Assembly (NCBI GenBank): GCA_024637315.1
Contig: JAGXFH010000040.1
Coordinates: 1-64,000, forward strand
From: Brevirhabdus sp.
GTDB lineage: Bacteria; Pseudomonadota; Alphaproteobacteria; Rhodobacterales; Rhodobacteraceae
Direction: 5' to 3'
DNA length: 64,000 nt
The position numbers were made by a program, and so were the translations under genes. The notes beneath the pieces are model-generated. The model ran no database searches. It saw only the letters and a list, made by a program, of their open reading frames with translations, and was not told where the DNA came from. Shown here piece after piece: positions 28,585 to 38,916 of this stretch (its first letter is position 1; each line of letters opens with the position of its first letter).

Positions 28585-29892
28585 TTACAGCATGTATTTA
28601 CGCGTATCCGCGGCCTTGATGAATTCGCCCAGGTTGTCGTTCACGAAGTCGGCTGTAACCCGGATCGTCTCTCCGCCCCGATCTGGCGCGGTAAAAGAGA
28701 TTTCCTCGAACACCCGCTCCATCACGGTGTAAAGCCGTCGCGCGCCGATATTCTCGACCGTCTGGTTCACCTCTGCGGCGATATGCGCCAGGGCGGAAAT
28801 GCCGTCTTCGGTGAATTCGACGGTCACGCTCTCTGTTCCCAGAAGCGCGGTGTATTGCAGCGTCAGGGCGTTGTCGGTCTCGGTCAGGATGCGCACGAAA
28901 TCCTCCTCGGTTAGCGCCCTCAACTCGACCCGGATCGGCAAACGACCCTGAAGCTCGGGCAGAAGGTCCGATGGTTTCGCGATATGAAACGCGCCCGAGG
29001 CGATGAACAGGACATGGTCGGTCTTGACCGGACCATACTTGGTCGACACCGTTGTGCCCTCGATCAACGGCAGAAGGTCGCGTTGGACGCCCTCGCGGCT
29101 GACATCGGCGCCGCGCGTGTCGGATCGGGCGCAGACCTTGTCGATTTCGTCGAGGAAGACGATGCCGTTCTGTTCCACCGCCTCGATCGCCGCGCGGTTG
29201 ACCGTTTCGTCGTCCAGCAGCTTGTCGGCCTCTTCGCCGATCAGCACATCGAAGCTATCGGCGACGGTCATCTTCTTGCGGACCTTGCGACCTGAAAACG
29301 CCTTGCCGAAGATATCGCCAAGGTTCATCGCGCCGCCCATCTGCCCCGGCTGACCGGGGACTTCGAACATCGACATGGGGTTGGAATTGTCGGCCAGATC
29401 CAGTTCGATTACCGTACCGTCCAGCTCGCCGCGCTTTAGCTTGCCGCGGAACATGTCCAGCGTCTGTTCGCGCGCATTCTCTCCGGCGATGGCGGCGATC
29501 ACGCGGTCCTCGGCGGCCTGTCTTGCATTCGCCTTGACCTCTTCACGCATGTGTTCACGGGTCATGGTGATGGCGCTTTCGACCAGATCGCGGATGATCT
29601 GTTCGACGTCGCGGCCGACATAGCCGACTTCGGTGAACTTGGTCGCCTCGACCTTCAGGAACGGCGCACGGGCAAGTTTCGCCAGACGCCGGCTGATCTC
29701 GGTCTTGCCAACACCTGTCGGGCCGATCATCAGGATGTTCTTGGGATAAACCTCTTCCTGCATCGCCGCATCAAGTTGCTTGCGTCGCCAGCGGTTGCGC
29801 AAGGCGACGGCCACCGCGCGTTTGGCGTCCTTCTGACCAATGATGAAGCGGTCGAGTTCCGAGACGATTTCCCGGGGGGTCAGGTCGGTCAT
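28585..29892 (-). CDS. hslU: ATP-dependent protease ATPase subunit HslU (ClpY)
   Basis: HslU unfolds substrates for the HslV peptidase. The AAA+ motifs are [22 protein letters not shown] (Walker A) and [12 protein letters not shown] (Walker B). [35 protein letters not shown] opens the 435-residue protein, and the conserved C-terminus [13 protein letters not shown] is the HslV-activating tail. It overlaps the upstream hslV by 4 bases. Confidence 0.96.
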   Translation of the reverse strand: MTDLTPREIVSELDRFIIGQKDAKRAVAVALRNRWRRKQLDAAMQEEVYPKNILMIGPTGVGKTEISRRLAKLARAPFLKVEATKFTEVGYVGRDVEQIIRDLVESAITMTREHMREEVKANARQAAEDRVIAAIAGENAREQTLDMFRGKLKRGELDGTVIELDLADNSNPMSMFEVPGQPGQMGGAMNLGDIFGKAFSGRKVRKKMTVADSFDVLIGEEADKLLDDETVNRAAIEAVEQNGIVFLDEIDKVCARSDTRGADVSREGVQRDLLPLIEGTTVSTKYGPVKTDHVLFIASGAFHIAKPSDLLPELQGRLPIRVELRALTEEDFVRILTETDNALTLQYTALLGTESVTVEFTEDGISALAHIAAEVNQTVENIGARRLYTVMERVFEEISFTAPDRGGETIRVTADFVNDNLGEFIKAADTRKYML

Positions 29893-30446
29893 TTCGAGAT
29901 CTTCTCTATCGTCAGATTGCCATTGGTGTAGACGCAGATATCGGCGGCGATGGCCATGGCGCGGCGGGCGATGTCTTCTGCCGACAGATCGCCATCCATC
30001 ATCGCCCGCGCAGCCGCCAGGGCATAATTGCCGCCAGAGCCGATCGCGGTCACGTCATGTTCAGGCTCCAGCACGTCGCCCGCGCCGGTGATCACCAGCA
30101 GGTCGGCGCCATCGGTGACGATCAGCATCGCCTCAAGTTTTTGCAGGTACTTGTCTGTGCGCCAGTCCTTCGCCAGTTCAACGGAAGCGCGCTGCAACTG
30201 GCCCGGCATTGCGTCCAGTTTCGCTTCCAGCCGTTCCAGAAGCGTGAAGGCATCTGCCGTCGATCCGGCGAATCCCGCAACCACGTCCTGCCCGCCACTG
30301 GACAGCCGGCGCACCTTGCGCGCCGTGCCTTTCAGAACGGTCTGGCCCAAACTGACCTGCCCGTCACCTGCGATCACCACCTCTCCGCCCTTGCGAACGC
30401 CGATGATGGTCGTGCCGTGCCAGCCGGGAAACTTGTGTTCTGCCAT
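29889..30446 (-). CDS. hslV: ATP-dependent protease peptidase subunit HslV (ClpQ)
   Basis: HslV is the proteasome-like Thr peptidase. The mature N-terminus Thr is within [53 protein letters not shown] and [15 protein letters not shown] are also conserved. The 185-residue length is normal. The N-terminal extension [11 protein letters not shown] would be removed to expose the Thr. It is the first gene of hslVU and diverges from the uncharacterised 305-residue gene. Confidence 0.96.
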   Translation of the reverse strand: MAEHKFPGWHGTTIIGVRKGGEVVIAGDGQVSLGQTVLKGTARKVRRLSSGGQDVVAGFAGSTADAFTLLERLEAKLDAMPGQLQRASVELAKDWRTDKYLQKLEAMLIVTDGADLLVITGAGDVLEPEHDVTAIGSGGNYALAAARAMMDGDLSAEDIARRAMAIAADICVYTNGNLTIEKISK

Positions 30447-30552
30447 GCGGTCTCTCTCACGTTTGCATTCAGGGCTATATGGACATCGCGCCCGGATGGC
30501 ACAACCCGCTTTCCCTTGCCGGAATGCTGCACCGGCGCTAGCGTCCGCCCCG

Positions 30553-31470
30553 ATGAGCGCAGAGAAGACACTGGTTTTCTACCTTGAAGCGGCCTTTCGC
30601 CAACGCGCCGAGGCAGGGAAGGTCAATTTCGTCAACCGGATCACGTCGGCGTTTGCCTCTCGAGGGTTCGCGGTCGCGTTTCGTGGCAACAGCGATGCCG
30701 AGGTGTTGGCCTCTGCCTTGCATCCCGGCTATGCGTTTTATCTGATGGAGCACCCGATCAGTCCGCGTGGCCTTACGATTCGCCTGTCCTATTTCTATCC
30801 ATTCTGGCGGATCGAGAAGTCCGCCAAGCGGTGGGATTGGGAGGTGGCGCGTGCGGCATACGATCCCGATACCCTCGACAGGGCAGAGGCCGCAAGGTTT
30901 GCGGGTCTCTGGCGGAAGCGGCTGTTCGGCACCGACGCGGTAACGAGATCGCTCGACGGCCATGTCTATATTCCGTTGCAAGGACGCCTGACCGAACACC
31001 GGTCGTTCCAGTCGATGTCGCCGCTGGATATGATCAAGACCACGCTTGCCCTTGAACCCGATCGCCGGATCGTTGCCGGGCTGCATCCGAACGAAGCCTA
31101 TAGCGTCGAAGAGCTTACGGCACTCGATCGTCTTGTTCAGTCGAGTCCTCGCCTGTCCTTGTCAGGTGCGGATGCCGTCGATCTGGTGAGGGGTGCCGCC
31201 TATGTCGTCACGCAGAATTCGTCGGTGGCGATGACAGGTTACTTCCTGCACAGGCCAGCCGTGCTTTTTGGCCTGATAGATTTCCACCATATCGCGGCCA
31301 GCATTCACCGGGTCGGAGTGGAAGAGGCCTTTCGACAGGTACAGCGAACCGTGCCGGATTTCGACGTCTATCTGTTCTGGTTTCTGCAGAAAATGGCGAT
31401 CAATGCAGGTCGGCAAGACGCCGAGCAGCGGATCCTTGAAACGGTTCGGGCGCGGGGATGGCAGGTCTGA
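30553..31470 (+). CDS. Uncharacterised protein, possibly capsule-polysaccharide (KpsS)-like
   Basis: I do not recognise a defined family. The frame is open far upstream, antisense to hslV, but [30 protein letters not shown] from ATG 30553 is the natural start (305 residues). No signal peptide is seen. [24 protein letters not shown] and [34 protein letters not shown] recall the C-terminal nucleotide-sugar-binding half of KpsS/KpsC-type capsule enzymes, where a TxNSS/T segment and a helix before a hydrophobic strand recur. The glycosyltransferase-like fold is a guess. It converges on trxA over a hairpin. Confidence 0.5.
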   Translation: MSAEKTLVFYLEAAFRQRAEAGKVNFVNRITSAFASRGFAVAFRGNSDAEVLASALHPGYAFYLMEHPISPRGLTIRLSYFYPFWRIEKSAKRWDWEVARAAYDPDTLDRAEAARFAGLWRKRLFGTDAVTRSLDGHVYIPLQGRLTEHRSFQSMSPLDMIKTTLALEPDRRIVAGLHPNEAYSVEELTALDRLVQSSPRLSLSGADAVDLVRGAAYVVTQNSSVAMTGYFLHRPAVLFGLIDFHHIAASIHRVGVEEAFRQVQRTVPDFDVYLFWFLQKMAINAGRQDAEQRILETVRARGWQV

Positions 31471-31476
31471 ACGATG

Positions 31477-31498
31477 AAGGGGCGCCGAAGCGCCCCTT
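31477..31498. terminator. Bidirectional hairpin between convergent genes
   Basis: AAGGGGCGC and GCGCCCCTT form a 9-bp stem around a 4-base loop (CGAA), between the 305-residue gene and trxA. There is no long T-run on either strand, so any termination activity rests on the strong stem and position. Confidence 0.55.
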
Positions 31499-31521
31499 GT
31501 GAACCTGTCTTGATGAAAGGC

Positions 31522-31842
31522 TTAAATCACTTCTTCGATCCAGCTTTGCAGAGCCGCCTTCGGAGCTGCGCCGACCTTGTTGGAAACGACCTGACCATCC
31601 TTGAACATGAAAAGCGCCGGGATGCCGCGGACGCCCATCTGGGCGGGCGAATTCGGGTTCTCGTCCACGTTCACCTTGACGATCTTGATCTTGCCATCGA
31701 ACTGGTCCGACAATTCCTCCAATGCCGGGCCGATCTGCTTGCAGGGGCCGCACCATTCTGCCCAGAAATCCACGACGACGGGAATGTCGGACTGTTTGAC
31801 TTCGGCATCGAAAGTGGCGTCGGTGACGGGGACGGTGGCCAT
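31522..31842 (-). CDS. trxA: Thioredoxin
   Basis: This is a 106-residue cytosolic thioredoxin with the redox motif [48 protein letters not shown] follows, with the cis-proline region. The ATG at 31842 follows a GAGAAATC site. It lies 57 bases downstream of addA, an association seen in other alphaproteobacteria. Its general role is protein disulfide reduction, including ribonucleotide reductase. Confidence 0.95.
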   Translation of the reverse strand: MATVPVTDATFDAEVKQSDIPVVVDFWAEWCGPCKQIGPALEELSDQFDGKIKIVKVNVDENPNSPAQMGVRGIPALFMFKDGQVVSNKVGAAPKAALQSWIEEVI

Positions 31843-31899
31843 GATTTCTCTCCAATGGAATTGAGGTTCAAAAGACCGTATGGACCGCTGGCTGGAAGG

Positions 31900-34800
31900 T
31901 CAAGATGTAGAGGTTTGCAACAGTGCTTGCCTCACGATGTCGTGCGGCAGCGGCATCAGTGTCGCTGTCCGGGTCCAAAGGATCGCTGTATCGACCCGGC
32001 GGTCCGGGTAGACCTGTGCAAGCGCAGCCGCATAGGCGCCCAGTTGCCGCAAGAGACCGACCGGAACCTGATGCGCTGTCGCCGGAACCAGCGCGTTCGA
32101 TTTGAAATCGACCGCGAGGACGCGGTCGGGTCGCACGATCAGCCGGTCGATGGCGCCATTGACACGAATGCCGCCCAACTCTGGCAATGCGGCGCTGATC
32201 GGAACCTCTACCAGCGAGTCGCTGTCGAAAAGTTGCCTGAGGGCCGGATCTTCCAGTACCTGCCGCGCCTCGCCAAGCAAGAGGTCGGCAACTTCCGGCA
32301 AGACGGCATTGTCACCCGTGCAAAGCAGGCTGCGCGAAAACGCTGGCCAGTCCGCTGCGGCGGCGTTCGGCAGGTGTTCAAGAAGGCGATGCAGCTGGCT
32401 GCCCCTCTGCATTGCAGCCTCCGGATCCGCGGCAGCGACATCGCCTGGCAAGGCCTTCGCGCCGCCCAGGTTTGACGGCGACAGGCTTGACGGTTGCTCG
32501 GCAGGTTGCTCGGCCCGCGTGATCAGCCAGTCGGGCAGCGGTGAGCGGTCAATTTCCTTGACCGGGGTGAAACCGGGTTTCGCCTTTGCCCAGTCGCCGT
32601 GCTGCAATCGAAGGCCGGGGCCGGTCGGGCTGCCGAACGCATCTGCGCCTGCCTCGATCATGCCCGCCTCGACAAGTCCGTGCCAGTTGTTTGCGGTCTT
32701 TCCCGTTTCACCACAGCCGCAGACGATCAGCCACTTTTCGGCGCGGGTCAGGGCAACATAGAGCAGCCGCAACCGCTCTTCTTCCTGAGCCGACCTGGCA
32801 AGATCCAAGGCATTCGCGATCTCGTCGGGCATGTTTTCCGAACGCGGCTTCCAAAGCGGTATCCCGCCTTCGGGCAGCACGATCTCATCGCTGTGGCGAA
32901 TGTTTCGGTCCGCCGTGTCGGGAACGATGACGATGGGGGCCTCAAGCCCCTTTGCGCCATGCGTTGTCATCACCCGGATGCGGTCGCCCGCAGCATCCGA
33001 TTGGCGTTTGATCTCGACCTCGTCGGTTTCCATCCAGGTCAGGAAGCCGGTCAAGCTGGGCGTCTCGGTGGTTTCATAGCTCATTGCCAAGGACAGCATC
33101 GCATCTATCCCGTCTTCGGCCTCTTCACCCAGCCGCGCCAGCAATCGCAACCGACCGCCGAACCGCGTCAGAATCCGCTCGAGCAACTCGTATGGGCCAA
33201 GAAAATCGGCTTGGTTGCGAAGCTGAAACAGAACCTCATGGGCTTGCGGAAAATCGGCCTTGCGTCGCCGCAGGGCCGGCCAAAGCCGGATTTCGGTTCG
33301 GCTGTGCGCAAGATCGTAAAGCTCGGCCTCGGTCAGGCCGATGAGCGGCGAGCGCAGGACGGCGGCCAGCGACAAGTCGTCGTCGGGGGTCGCAAGGAAG
33401 GCAAGAAGCGCCATCACATCACGAACCGCAAGCTCGGCGCCGATCTTGAGCCGGTCTGCCCCTGCAATCTGCAGCCCACTCGCCTTGCACGCGCGGATGA
33501 TCTCGTGAAACAGCCGCGACCGGCGCTGAACCAGAATCAGAAAGTCACCCGGCGTGATATTGCGAAAGCCGCCCGTTTCCTCGGGAACCGAACCGGTCGC
33601 GATCAGCTTGCCGATTTCTTCAGCGATCTTGTCGGCAAGGACAATGCGGCAGTCGTTCTGCGCGACCTTGTCGGTCGGATCGTACCATTCACGCTCCTCC
33701 GGGTCATCGGATTTCGGCACGACAGGCCACAGATCCACCCGGCCCGGCATCTGATCATGAAACGCCAGATGCATCGGCTTGACATCAGGGCCAAGCCCGC
33801 CGGCGACCTTGAACGTAGCGTCGACCAGACCAAGGATCGCGGGCGAAGAGCGAAAGGAGTAATCCAGCGACTGGCGATGAAGCGCGCGATTGATCGCGTA
33901 CAGCCGGGTCTCGAATTGCGCGCGCATCTCATCGAAGGCGCGCGGGTCGGCGCCCTGGAACGAGTAGATCGACTGCTTCAGGTCGCCGACCACAAAGATC
34001 GTCCGTTCGACATCGTCGCGCGCGCTCTGGCCGGCGGTGAATTCCTGCGCCAGCAACTCGATCACACGCCACTGCTCGGGGCTTGTGTCCTGCGCTTCAT
34101 CGACAAGGATATGGTCGATCCCGCCATCCAGACGATAGAGAACCCATTGCGCCACGGCCGGATCGGTCAGCAGGTTGCGCGCCCCGATGATGAGATCATC
34201 GAAATCGAGCCAGCCGCGCTGCTCTTTCTGCGCGGCATATTCCGGCAGGAAGACCTGAGCGAAGTCGTGCAGCGCCAAACTGCGTCTGGCTGCAGAAAGC
34301 CGGTTGCGTGGCTCGCGAGCGGCTTCCACCCGAACCATGAACGGTTCGAGCGACGCCATGACGTCCGGAATGGTTTCGCGCAGGTTCTTCGTCGGGAAGC
34401 TGCCTACCTTGGCCGAGAACGGTTGCTTGGTTTTTGGTCCCGTCAAGAAGACTGCTGCCAGAATGTCGAAATCCGCAAGGCGCGGGCCATCGGCGGCAAT
34501 GGCCGACAAGGCTTTCGCGGCCCTTTGGTCGCTGACCTTGTCGCTTGCCTCAAGAGCGAGGACAAGCTGGTGCAGAGTCTCCGCTTCATCTCCTTCGAAT
34601 GCGATGGAAGCCAGATCCGGCTCTGAAAAATCTGGCGGCAGGTCGAGGGCTGCCCAGATCGTCGCCCGGTCCTTCGGCGGAAACAGCGTTTCTCGCCGGC
34701 GCACGATTTCCGCTGTCAGGCCGTCGAAATCCTCGCCGGTATAGTGCTGCGCCAAGGTCTCGACGATCGATCGGTGCGGGCCAGTCGCAAGATCTTCGAC

Positions 34801-35277
34801 GACATTTTCCCGCAACAGCTTGGCCGAACGGTCCTCGATCTCGCGGAAGAACGGTGAAACGCCCGCCTCCATCGGAAACCGCCGCAGCAAGGACGCGCAG
34901 AAAGAGTGGATCGTCTGGGTCTTGAGCCCGCCGGGCGTCTCGATGGCGCGGGCAAACAGAGTTCGGGCATGCGCGAGATCATCGGACAACAGGTTCTGTT
35001 CGATTCCGAGCTTCAGCAATTCGCCGCGCAGATCGTCATCGCTTTTCATCGCCCATTCGCCAAGCCTGCGGAACAGCCGATTCTGCATCTCGGTTGCGGC
35101 GGCCTTGGTATAGGTCAGGCACAGGATGTGTTGCGGTGAGGCACGGCGCAGGAGCAGCCGCGCAACCCTGTCCGTCAGCACGCGCGTCTTGCCGGACCCG
35201 GCATTGGCGGAAAGCCATGTCGAGGCCCCTGGATCGGCGGCAGAGTTCTGTCGCAGCGTTGCGTCATCCGCGCTCAT
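31900..35277 (-). CDS. addA: Double-strand-break repair helicase-nuclease AddA
   Basis: AddA with AddB resects double-strand breaks, the alphaproteobacterial counterpart of RecBCD. The UvrD-type helicase has STWLSANAGSGKTRVLTDRVARLLL (Walker A), ILVDEAQDTSPEQW (Walker B region), VGDLKQSIYSFQGADP and MTTHGAKGLEAPIVIVPDT. The C-terminus has the nuclease motif VLAVDFKSNALVP. I place the start at ATG 35277, overlapping addB by 4 bases (about 1125 residues); an upstream in-frame extension lies inside addB. Confidence 0.94.
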   Translation of the reverse strand: MSADDATLRQNSAADPGASTWLSANAGSGKTRVLTDRVARLLLRRASPQHILCLTYTKAAATEMQNRLFRRLGEWAMKSDDDLRGELLKLGIEQNLLSDDLAHARTLFARAIETPGGLKTQTIHSFCASLLRRFPMEAGVSPFFREIEDRSAKLLRENVVEDLATGPHRSIVETLAQHYTGEDFDGLTAEIVRRRETLFPPKDRATIWAALDLPPDFSEPDLASIAFEGDEAETLHQLVLALEASDKVSDQRAAKALSAIAADGPRLADFDILAAVFLTGPKTKQPFSAKVGSFPTKNLRETIPDVMASLEPFMVRVEAAREPRNRLSAARRSLALHDFAQVFLPEYAAQKEQRGWLDFDDLIIGARNLLTDPAVAQWVLYRLDGGIDHILVDEAQDTSPEQWRVIELLAQEFTAGQSARDDVERTIFVVGDLKQSIYSFQGADPRAFDEMRAQFETRLYAINRALHRQSLDYSFRSSPAILGLVDATFKVAGGLGPDVKPMHLAFHDQMPGRVDLWPVVPKSDDPEEREWYDPTDKVAQNDCRIVLADKIAEEIGKLIATGSVPEETGGFRNITPGDFLILVQRRSRLFHEIIRACKASGLQIAGADRLKIGAELAVRDVMALLAFLATPDDDLSLAAVLRSPLIGLTEAELYDLAHSRTEIRLWPALRRRKADFPQAHEVLFQLRNQADFLGPYELLERILTRFGGRLRLLARLGEEAEDGIDAMLSLAMSYETTETPSLTGFLTWMETDEVEIKRQSDAAGDRIRVMTTHGAKGLEAPIVIVPDTADRNIRHSDEIVLPEGGIPLWKPRSENMPDEIANALDLARSAQEEERLRLLYVALTRAEKWLIVCGCGETGKTANNWHGLVEAGMIEAGADAFGSPTGPGLRLQHGDWAKAKPGFTPVKEIDRSPLPDWLITRAEQPAEQPSSLSPSNLGGAKALPGDVAAADPEAAMQRGSQLHRLLEHLPNAAAADWPAFSRSLLCTGDNAVLPEVADLLLGEARQVLEDPALRQLFDSDSLVEVPISAALPELGGIRVNGAIDRLIVRPDRVLAVDFKSNALVPATAHQVPVGLLRQLGAYAAALAQVYPDRRVDTAILWTRTATLMPLPHDIVRQALLQTSTS

Positions 35278-38234
35278 GGTCCGACCTTCGTGCCCAGGGG
35301 CGCTTGCGACTCGTCCCACTCGCCGTAGCGCGCCAGATGGTCGTAGTTGCCGCCATGGCGAAGTTCCGCCATCGCGCGCCGGGATGTATAGCCGCGATCG
35401 GGCTTTTGATATTCGCGGATCAGCTGGATGAACTCGTCTCGAACCATGGCCGTTTGGCCGGGGTCCAGCTCGATCGGGTCAAAAACCGGCTTTGCGCCCA
35501 AACCGATATGCGCGATTTCCGAAACGCGTGCGGCACCGATGCTGGCAAACCCGCCGGCTTCGACCATCACCGCCTCCAGCAGCAGTTGCTTGTCGAAATG
35601 CTCAAGCTGCTTCTTGGTAGGAGGCGCACCGGTCTTGTAGTCGTAGATGATGAATGTTCCGTCCGCTGCCTTGTCGATCCGATCAACCTTTGCCTTCAGG
35701 GTGAAGTCGAGCTTGGGGAAGTGGAGTGCGCCATGCTCTTCCAGAAGAACGACGCCGGCTTTCGAATGGCGGATCGCCTCATCCGCCAGAAACCTGTCAG
35801 CAACCCGCTCCAGCTTGGATTTCCACAAGATACGGGCGGCGGGCCACGGCGCCTCTTCCGCAAGAACCTGTTCGGTGATCTGCATCAACCGCTGTTTGGC
35901 ATTCGCCATGCCACCGCGCAGGTCAAGCTGGCCGACAAACAACTCCATCACCTTGTGCAAAACCGTTCCGCGCAACGGCGCGTCGGCCAGTTGCCGCAAC
36001 GGGTCCAGCGCGCGCAGGCGAAGAATGTTTTCGGCATAGATCGCATAGGGGTCGCGGATCAGCCTGGAAATCGCGGTGACGGAAAGCGATTTCGGACGAG
36101 CCTCGACGGGCGGTTGCGGCGACGGGCGGGGCTCTGGTCTGACAGCAACCGCAGGTGCCTCCAACCGGCTGGCCATCTCAAGCCAGAACCGACCACGCGC
36201 ACGCATCGCCGCGTAGGCAGATTCACCGTCTGCGGACATGCCGCGCATGAGGTTGGACAGTCGGTTCAGCCAACGCGACGCCACGGTTTCAGCTTCGTCA
36301 CTGCGAATGGCCCGTGTCAGAACGACCTCTCGCGCCGCAATCGCCTGCTGGAAATCATGCGCCGACAGACCGACCCGACGCTCGGGCAATAGCAATCCGG
36401 CGGCCAGCCGCATTTCCCGGTTGAGCCAGGGGTCGGGCGAGGGCAGTTCCGGCCAGGTCCCATCGTTGAGCCCGCCCAGAACAACCAGATCGGCGCCCTG
36501 AACGCGCGCCTCCAGCGTTCCCCAGATCATGATGCCGGGATGCGGGCGCACCGGATCGCGCACCTCGCCCTGCTTCAGGACCGCCATGACAAGCCGGCTG
36601 TAGTCCGCTGGGGTCAGATCCCCGGCATGACCGGCGATCCGCTCGAACTCTTCGAAAAGCCGCTGGGCGACGCGGCCGTTTTCTGTTGCCCAAAGACTTT
36701 GCGAGCCGACGCCCGTCGGCCCGTCGACGAGTCGATGCGCAAGCGTGAGGTGCAGTGCCAGATGCTGCGGCGCGGGGCTGGGGCCGACGTTCTGCAACCC
36801 ATCGAGGAGCTGCGCCAGCCAGTTTGCCCACGCGACCCGCCCGTCGTCGATCTCGTGCTTGGCTGCCCATTTCAGCACATCCTCGGGCTCCGGAAAAGGC
36901 GGTCCGTGGCGGCGCAGGCGCAGCTCTAGATCGAAAGTCCAGAGCAGATGCTGGCCTCGATCCGGACCGGCCGAGTTGACCATCGGATGCTTGAGCAGGA
37001 CAAGCAGATCCTCGGCGGCAAGCCGTTGTCCGAAGAGATCGGCAATATGGCGCAGCAACCGTCCAACCGCGGTTTGCGGCAACGGATCGCCGACGCTTAC
37101 ATCGGGCTCGATCCGCCAGCGGTCCAATGCCGCGGTGACCTGGCGAGTAAGCGTGCGATCTGGCGTCACCAGCGCGGCAGTGCGCCCATCTTCTGCGGCC
37201 TTGCGCAGGATCATCGCGATCGCTACCGCCTCGATCCGTGACGAGGGCGCTTCGATCAGCGTCATGTCTCGCGTTGCTTCTTCGATGCCCTCGAATTCCG
37301 GGCCTTCGGTCATCCACTGATCGGTGACCGGTGCGGGACGCAGCGCAAGCGAGACAAGGCGGTTGCGCGCGGGCACCGGCGCTGTGGCTTGCTTTCGCCA
37401 TGACTGCACGTCGGAGGGTGGCAGTTCCATGTCTCGCAGCAGTTTGGCAAAACGATATTGCGGGTGATCCTCGGCGGTCAGGGCGTCGTCCAGTCGGTTC
37501 CACACTGCGGGTGAAAGATCAGAATCAAAGCCGGGCAGCACGATCGCGCCTTGTGGCAATCGTGCCACCGCGCGCATCAGCAGGGCCGTGGTTCCCCTTG
37601 ACCCCGTCGATCCGGCGACCAGCACCGGATGTGTAGGTGGCTCAGTCTGCCATCGTTCCACCAGCCGTTCGACCGTTTTCCGACTTCGCGCGGCAGCATC
37701 AGGGGCCTCGCCGGATGTGATATCGAAGTAGCGCGCGACAGCATCCAGAAACATCAGGCTGCGCTGCCAGTAGCCGGAACTGTCGGTGACGTCCAGCTTC
37801 CGGATTTCCGCAGGTGAAACGCCTTCATCATGCATTTCTGCGATCAGCAGTGCCAGACTTTCGGACAGATCGAACAACGTAGCGCGTGGGGCAAGATCCG
37901 GCTGCGCGTCCAGTAGCTGGCGGATCAGCCGGCTGAGTTCCAATCGCCGCTGCAAGTCGGATACCGGGGGCGGCAGGTCCGCCCCGGCCGCGTCCTGCGC
38001 CAGATCCGTGACCAGCCGGATGCGCGGCAGCAACAATGGTGGCCCCGCATCGAAGAGCTGCACGATCCGGCGCTGCATCCGGCGGGTGTTGACGTAGACC
38101 TCAACCCGCGCAAGCTCCTCCGGTGGTCTGTCGGCCATGCGCTCTGTGATCCCCAACACAAGGTGCTGCGGGAAGTCGGCCCCCGGCGGGCAGGCAAGGA
38201 CGCGCGGTCCGGTGGTGGGTTCAAACATCGCCAT
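35274..38234 (-). CDS. addB: Double-strand-break repair protein AddB
   Basis: AddB is the second helicase-like and nuclease subunit of AddAB. The 986-residue protein has the alphaproteobacterial AddB pattern: an N-terminal region without a clear Walker A, a middle with GIMIWGTLEARVQGADLVVLGGLNDGTWP, and a C-terminal PD-(D/E)XK nuclease with GTFIIYDYKTGAPPTKKQLEHF. Its stop overlaps addA by 4 bases. Its start overlaps the MurU-like gene by 14 bases, so the whole tsaE-amgK-murU-addB-addA run is a tight operon. Confidence 0.92.
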   Translation of the reverse strand: MAMFEPTTGPRVLACPPGADFPQHLVLGITERMADRPPEELARVEVYVNTRRMQRRIVQLFDAGPPLLLPRIRLVTDLAQDAAGADLPPPVSDLQRRLELSRLIRQLLDAQPDLAPRATLFDLSESLALLIAEMHDEGVSPAEIRKLDVTDSSGYWQRSLMFLDAVARYFDITSGEAPDAAARSRKTVERLVERWQTEPPTHPVLVAGSTGSRGTTALLMRAVARLPQGAIVLPGFDSDLSPAVWNRLDDALTAEDHPQYRFAKLLRDMELPPSDVQSWRKQATAPVPARNRLVSLALRPAPVTDQWMTEGPEFEGIEEATRDMTLIEAPSSRIEAVAIAMILRKAAEDGRTAALVTPDRTLTRQVTAALDRWRIEPDVSVGDPLPQTAVGRLLRHIADLFGQRLAAEDLLVLLKHPMVNSAGPDRGQHLLWTFDLELRLRRHGPPFPEPEDVLKWAAKHEIDDGRVAWANWLAQLLDGLQNVGPSPAPQHLALHLTLAHRLVDGPTGVGSQSLWATENGRVAQRLFEEFERIAGHAGDLTPADYSRLVMAVLKQGEVRDPVRPHPGIMIWGTLEARVQGADLVVLGGLNDGTWPELPSPDPWLNREMRLAAGLLLPERRVGLSAHDFQQAIAAREVVLTRAIRSDEAETVASRWLNRLSNLMRGMSADGESAYAAMRARGRFWLEMASRLEAPAVAVRPEPRPSPQPPVEARPKSLSVTAISRLIRDPYAIYAENILRLRALDPLRQLADAPLRGTVLHKVMELFVGQLDLRGGMANAKQRLMQITEQVLAEEAPWPAARILWKSKLERVADRFLADEAIRHSKAGVVLLEEHGALHFPKLDFTLKAKVDRIDKAADGTFIIYDYKTGAPPTKKQLEHFDKQLLLEAVMVEAGGFASIGAARVSEIAHIGLGAKPVFDPIELDPGQTAMVRDEFIQLIREYQKPDRGYTSRRAMAELRHGGNYDHLARYGEWDESQAPLGTKVGP

Positions 38235-38916
38235 CTGCGTTCAGCATTCCCTCGGCCTCTACAATTCCTTCGGGGCTGCCAACGTCGCACCAGCCTCCGG
38301 AATGCACAATGCCGTAAAGACGCCCACGTTCGAGCATCAGATCCCAGACCCGGTTGAGCGAAAAAGCGCGTTCGGGAATGCTGGCCAGCAGGCCGGTTTT
38401 CAGAATCTGTGCCCCGGTATAGACCAATCCCGGACCACGCCGGAGCCGGAACTCGGCGTCCCGCAAGAAATCGCCCGGCCCCTTGTGACCACGGGCATTT
38501 CCCGGCTCGACCAGCAGAACAAGCGCGTCCATCCGCTCTGAATCCCAGGCCTTCAGCAGTTGCGACAGCGGATTGCGACCGGTCCACACCGCGTCTGAAT
38601 TGAGAGTAAGGACTGGGCCTTCACCAAGCAGTGGAAGAGCGTGGCGCAGCCCGCCGCCGGTTTCCAGCAGGTTCGCGCGCTCGTCCGAAATCTGAACATC
38701 GGTCTTGGCGAGGTGCTTGATTACGAGATCGGGAAAGTGGTGGACATTGGCGACGACGTTCGGAATCCGGGCTTCGGCAACAAGGCACAAAGCGTGATCG
38801 ATCAGCGGCTTTCCGGCCACCGGGATAAGCGATTTCGGCTTGTCAGCGGTCAGTGGCCACATACGGGTGCCCGTGCCGGCCGCGAACAACATCAGGGAGC
38901 TTGGACGGTCGCGCAT
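38221..38916 (-). CDS. murU: Nucleotidyltransferase, MurU-like (MurNAc-1-phosphate uridylyltransferase)
   Basis: The sugar-nucleotidyltransferase signature LMLFAAGTGTRMWPLTADKPKSLIPVAGKPLIDHAL opens the 231-residue protein. VLTLNSDAVWTGRNPL carries the metal-binding Asp. Next to an AmgK-like kinase, the best match is MurU, which makes UDP-MurNAc in a peptidoglycan-recycling shortcut that bypasses de novo synthesis and contributes to fosfomycin tolerance. Function rests on the pairing. It overlaps amgK by 25 bases and addB by 14. Confidence 0.82.
   Translation of the reverse strand: MRDRPSSLMLFAAGTGTRMWPLTADKPKSLIPVAGKPLIDHALCLVAEARIPNVVANVHHFPDLVIKHLAKTDVQISDERANLLETGGGLRHALPLLGEGPVLTLNSDAVWTGRNPLSQLLKAWDSERMDALVLLVEPGNARGHKGPGDFLRDAEFRLRRGPGLVYTGAQILKTGLLASIPERAFSLNRVWDLMLERGRLYGIVHSGGWCDVGSPEGIVEAEGMLNADGDV

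Noticed and set aside
30028-30552. 175-residue N-terminal extension of the 305-residue gene
   Set aside because: It is antisense to hslV and has low-complexity shadow composition; ATG 30553 starts a sensible protein.
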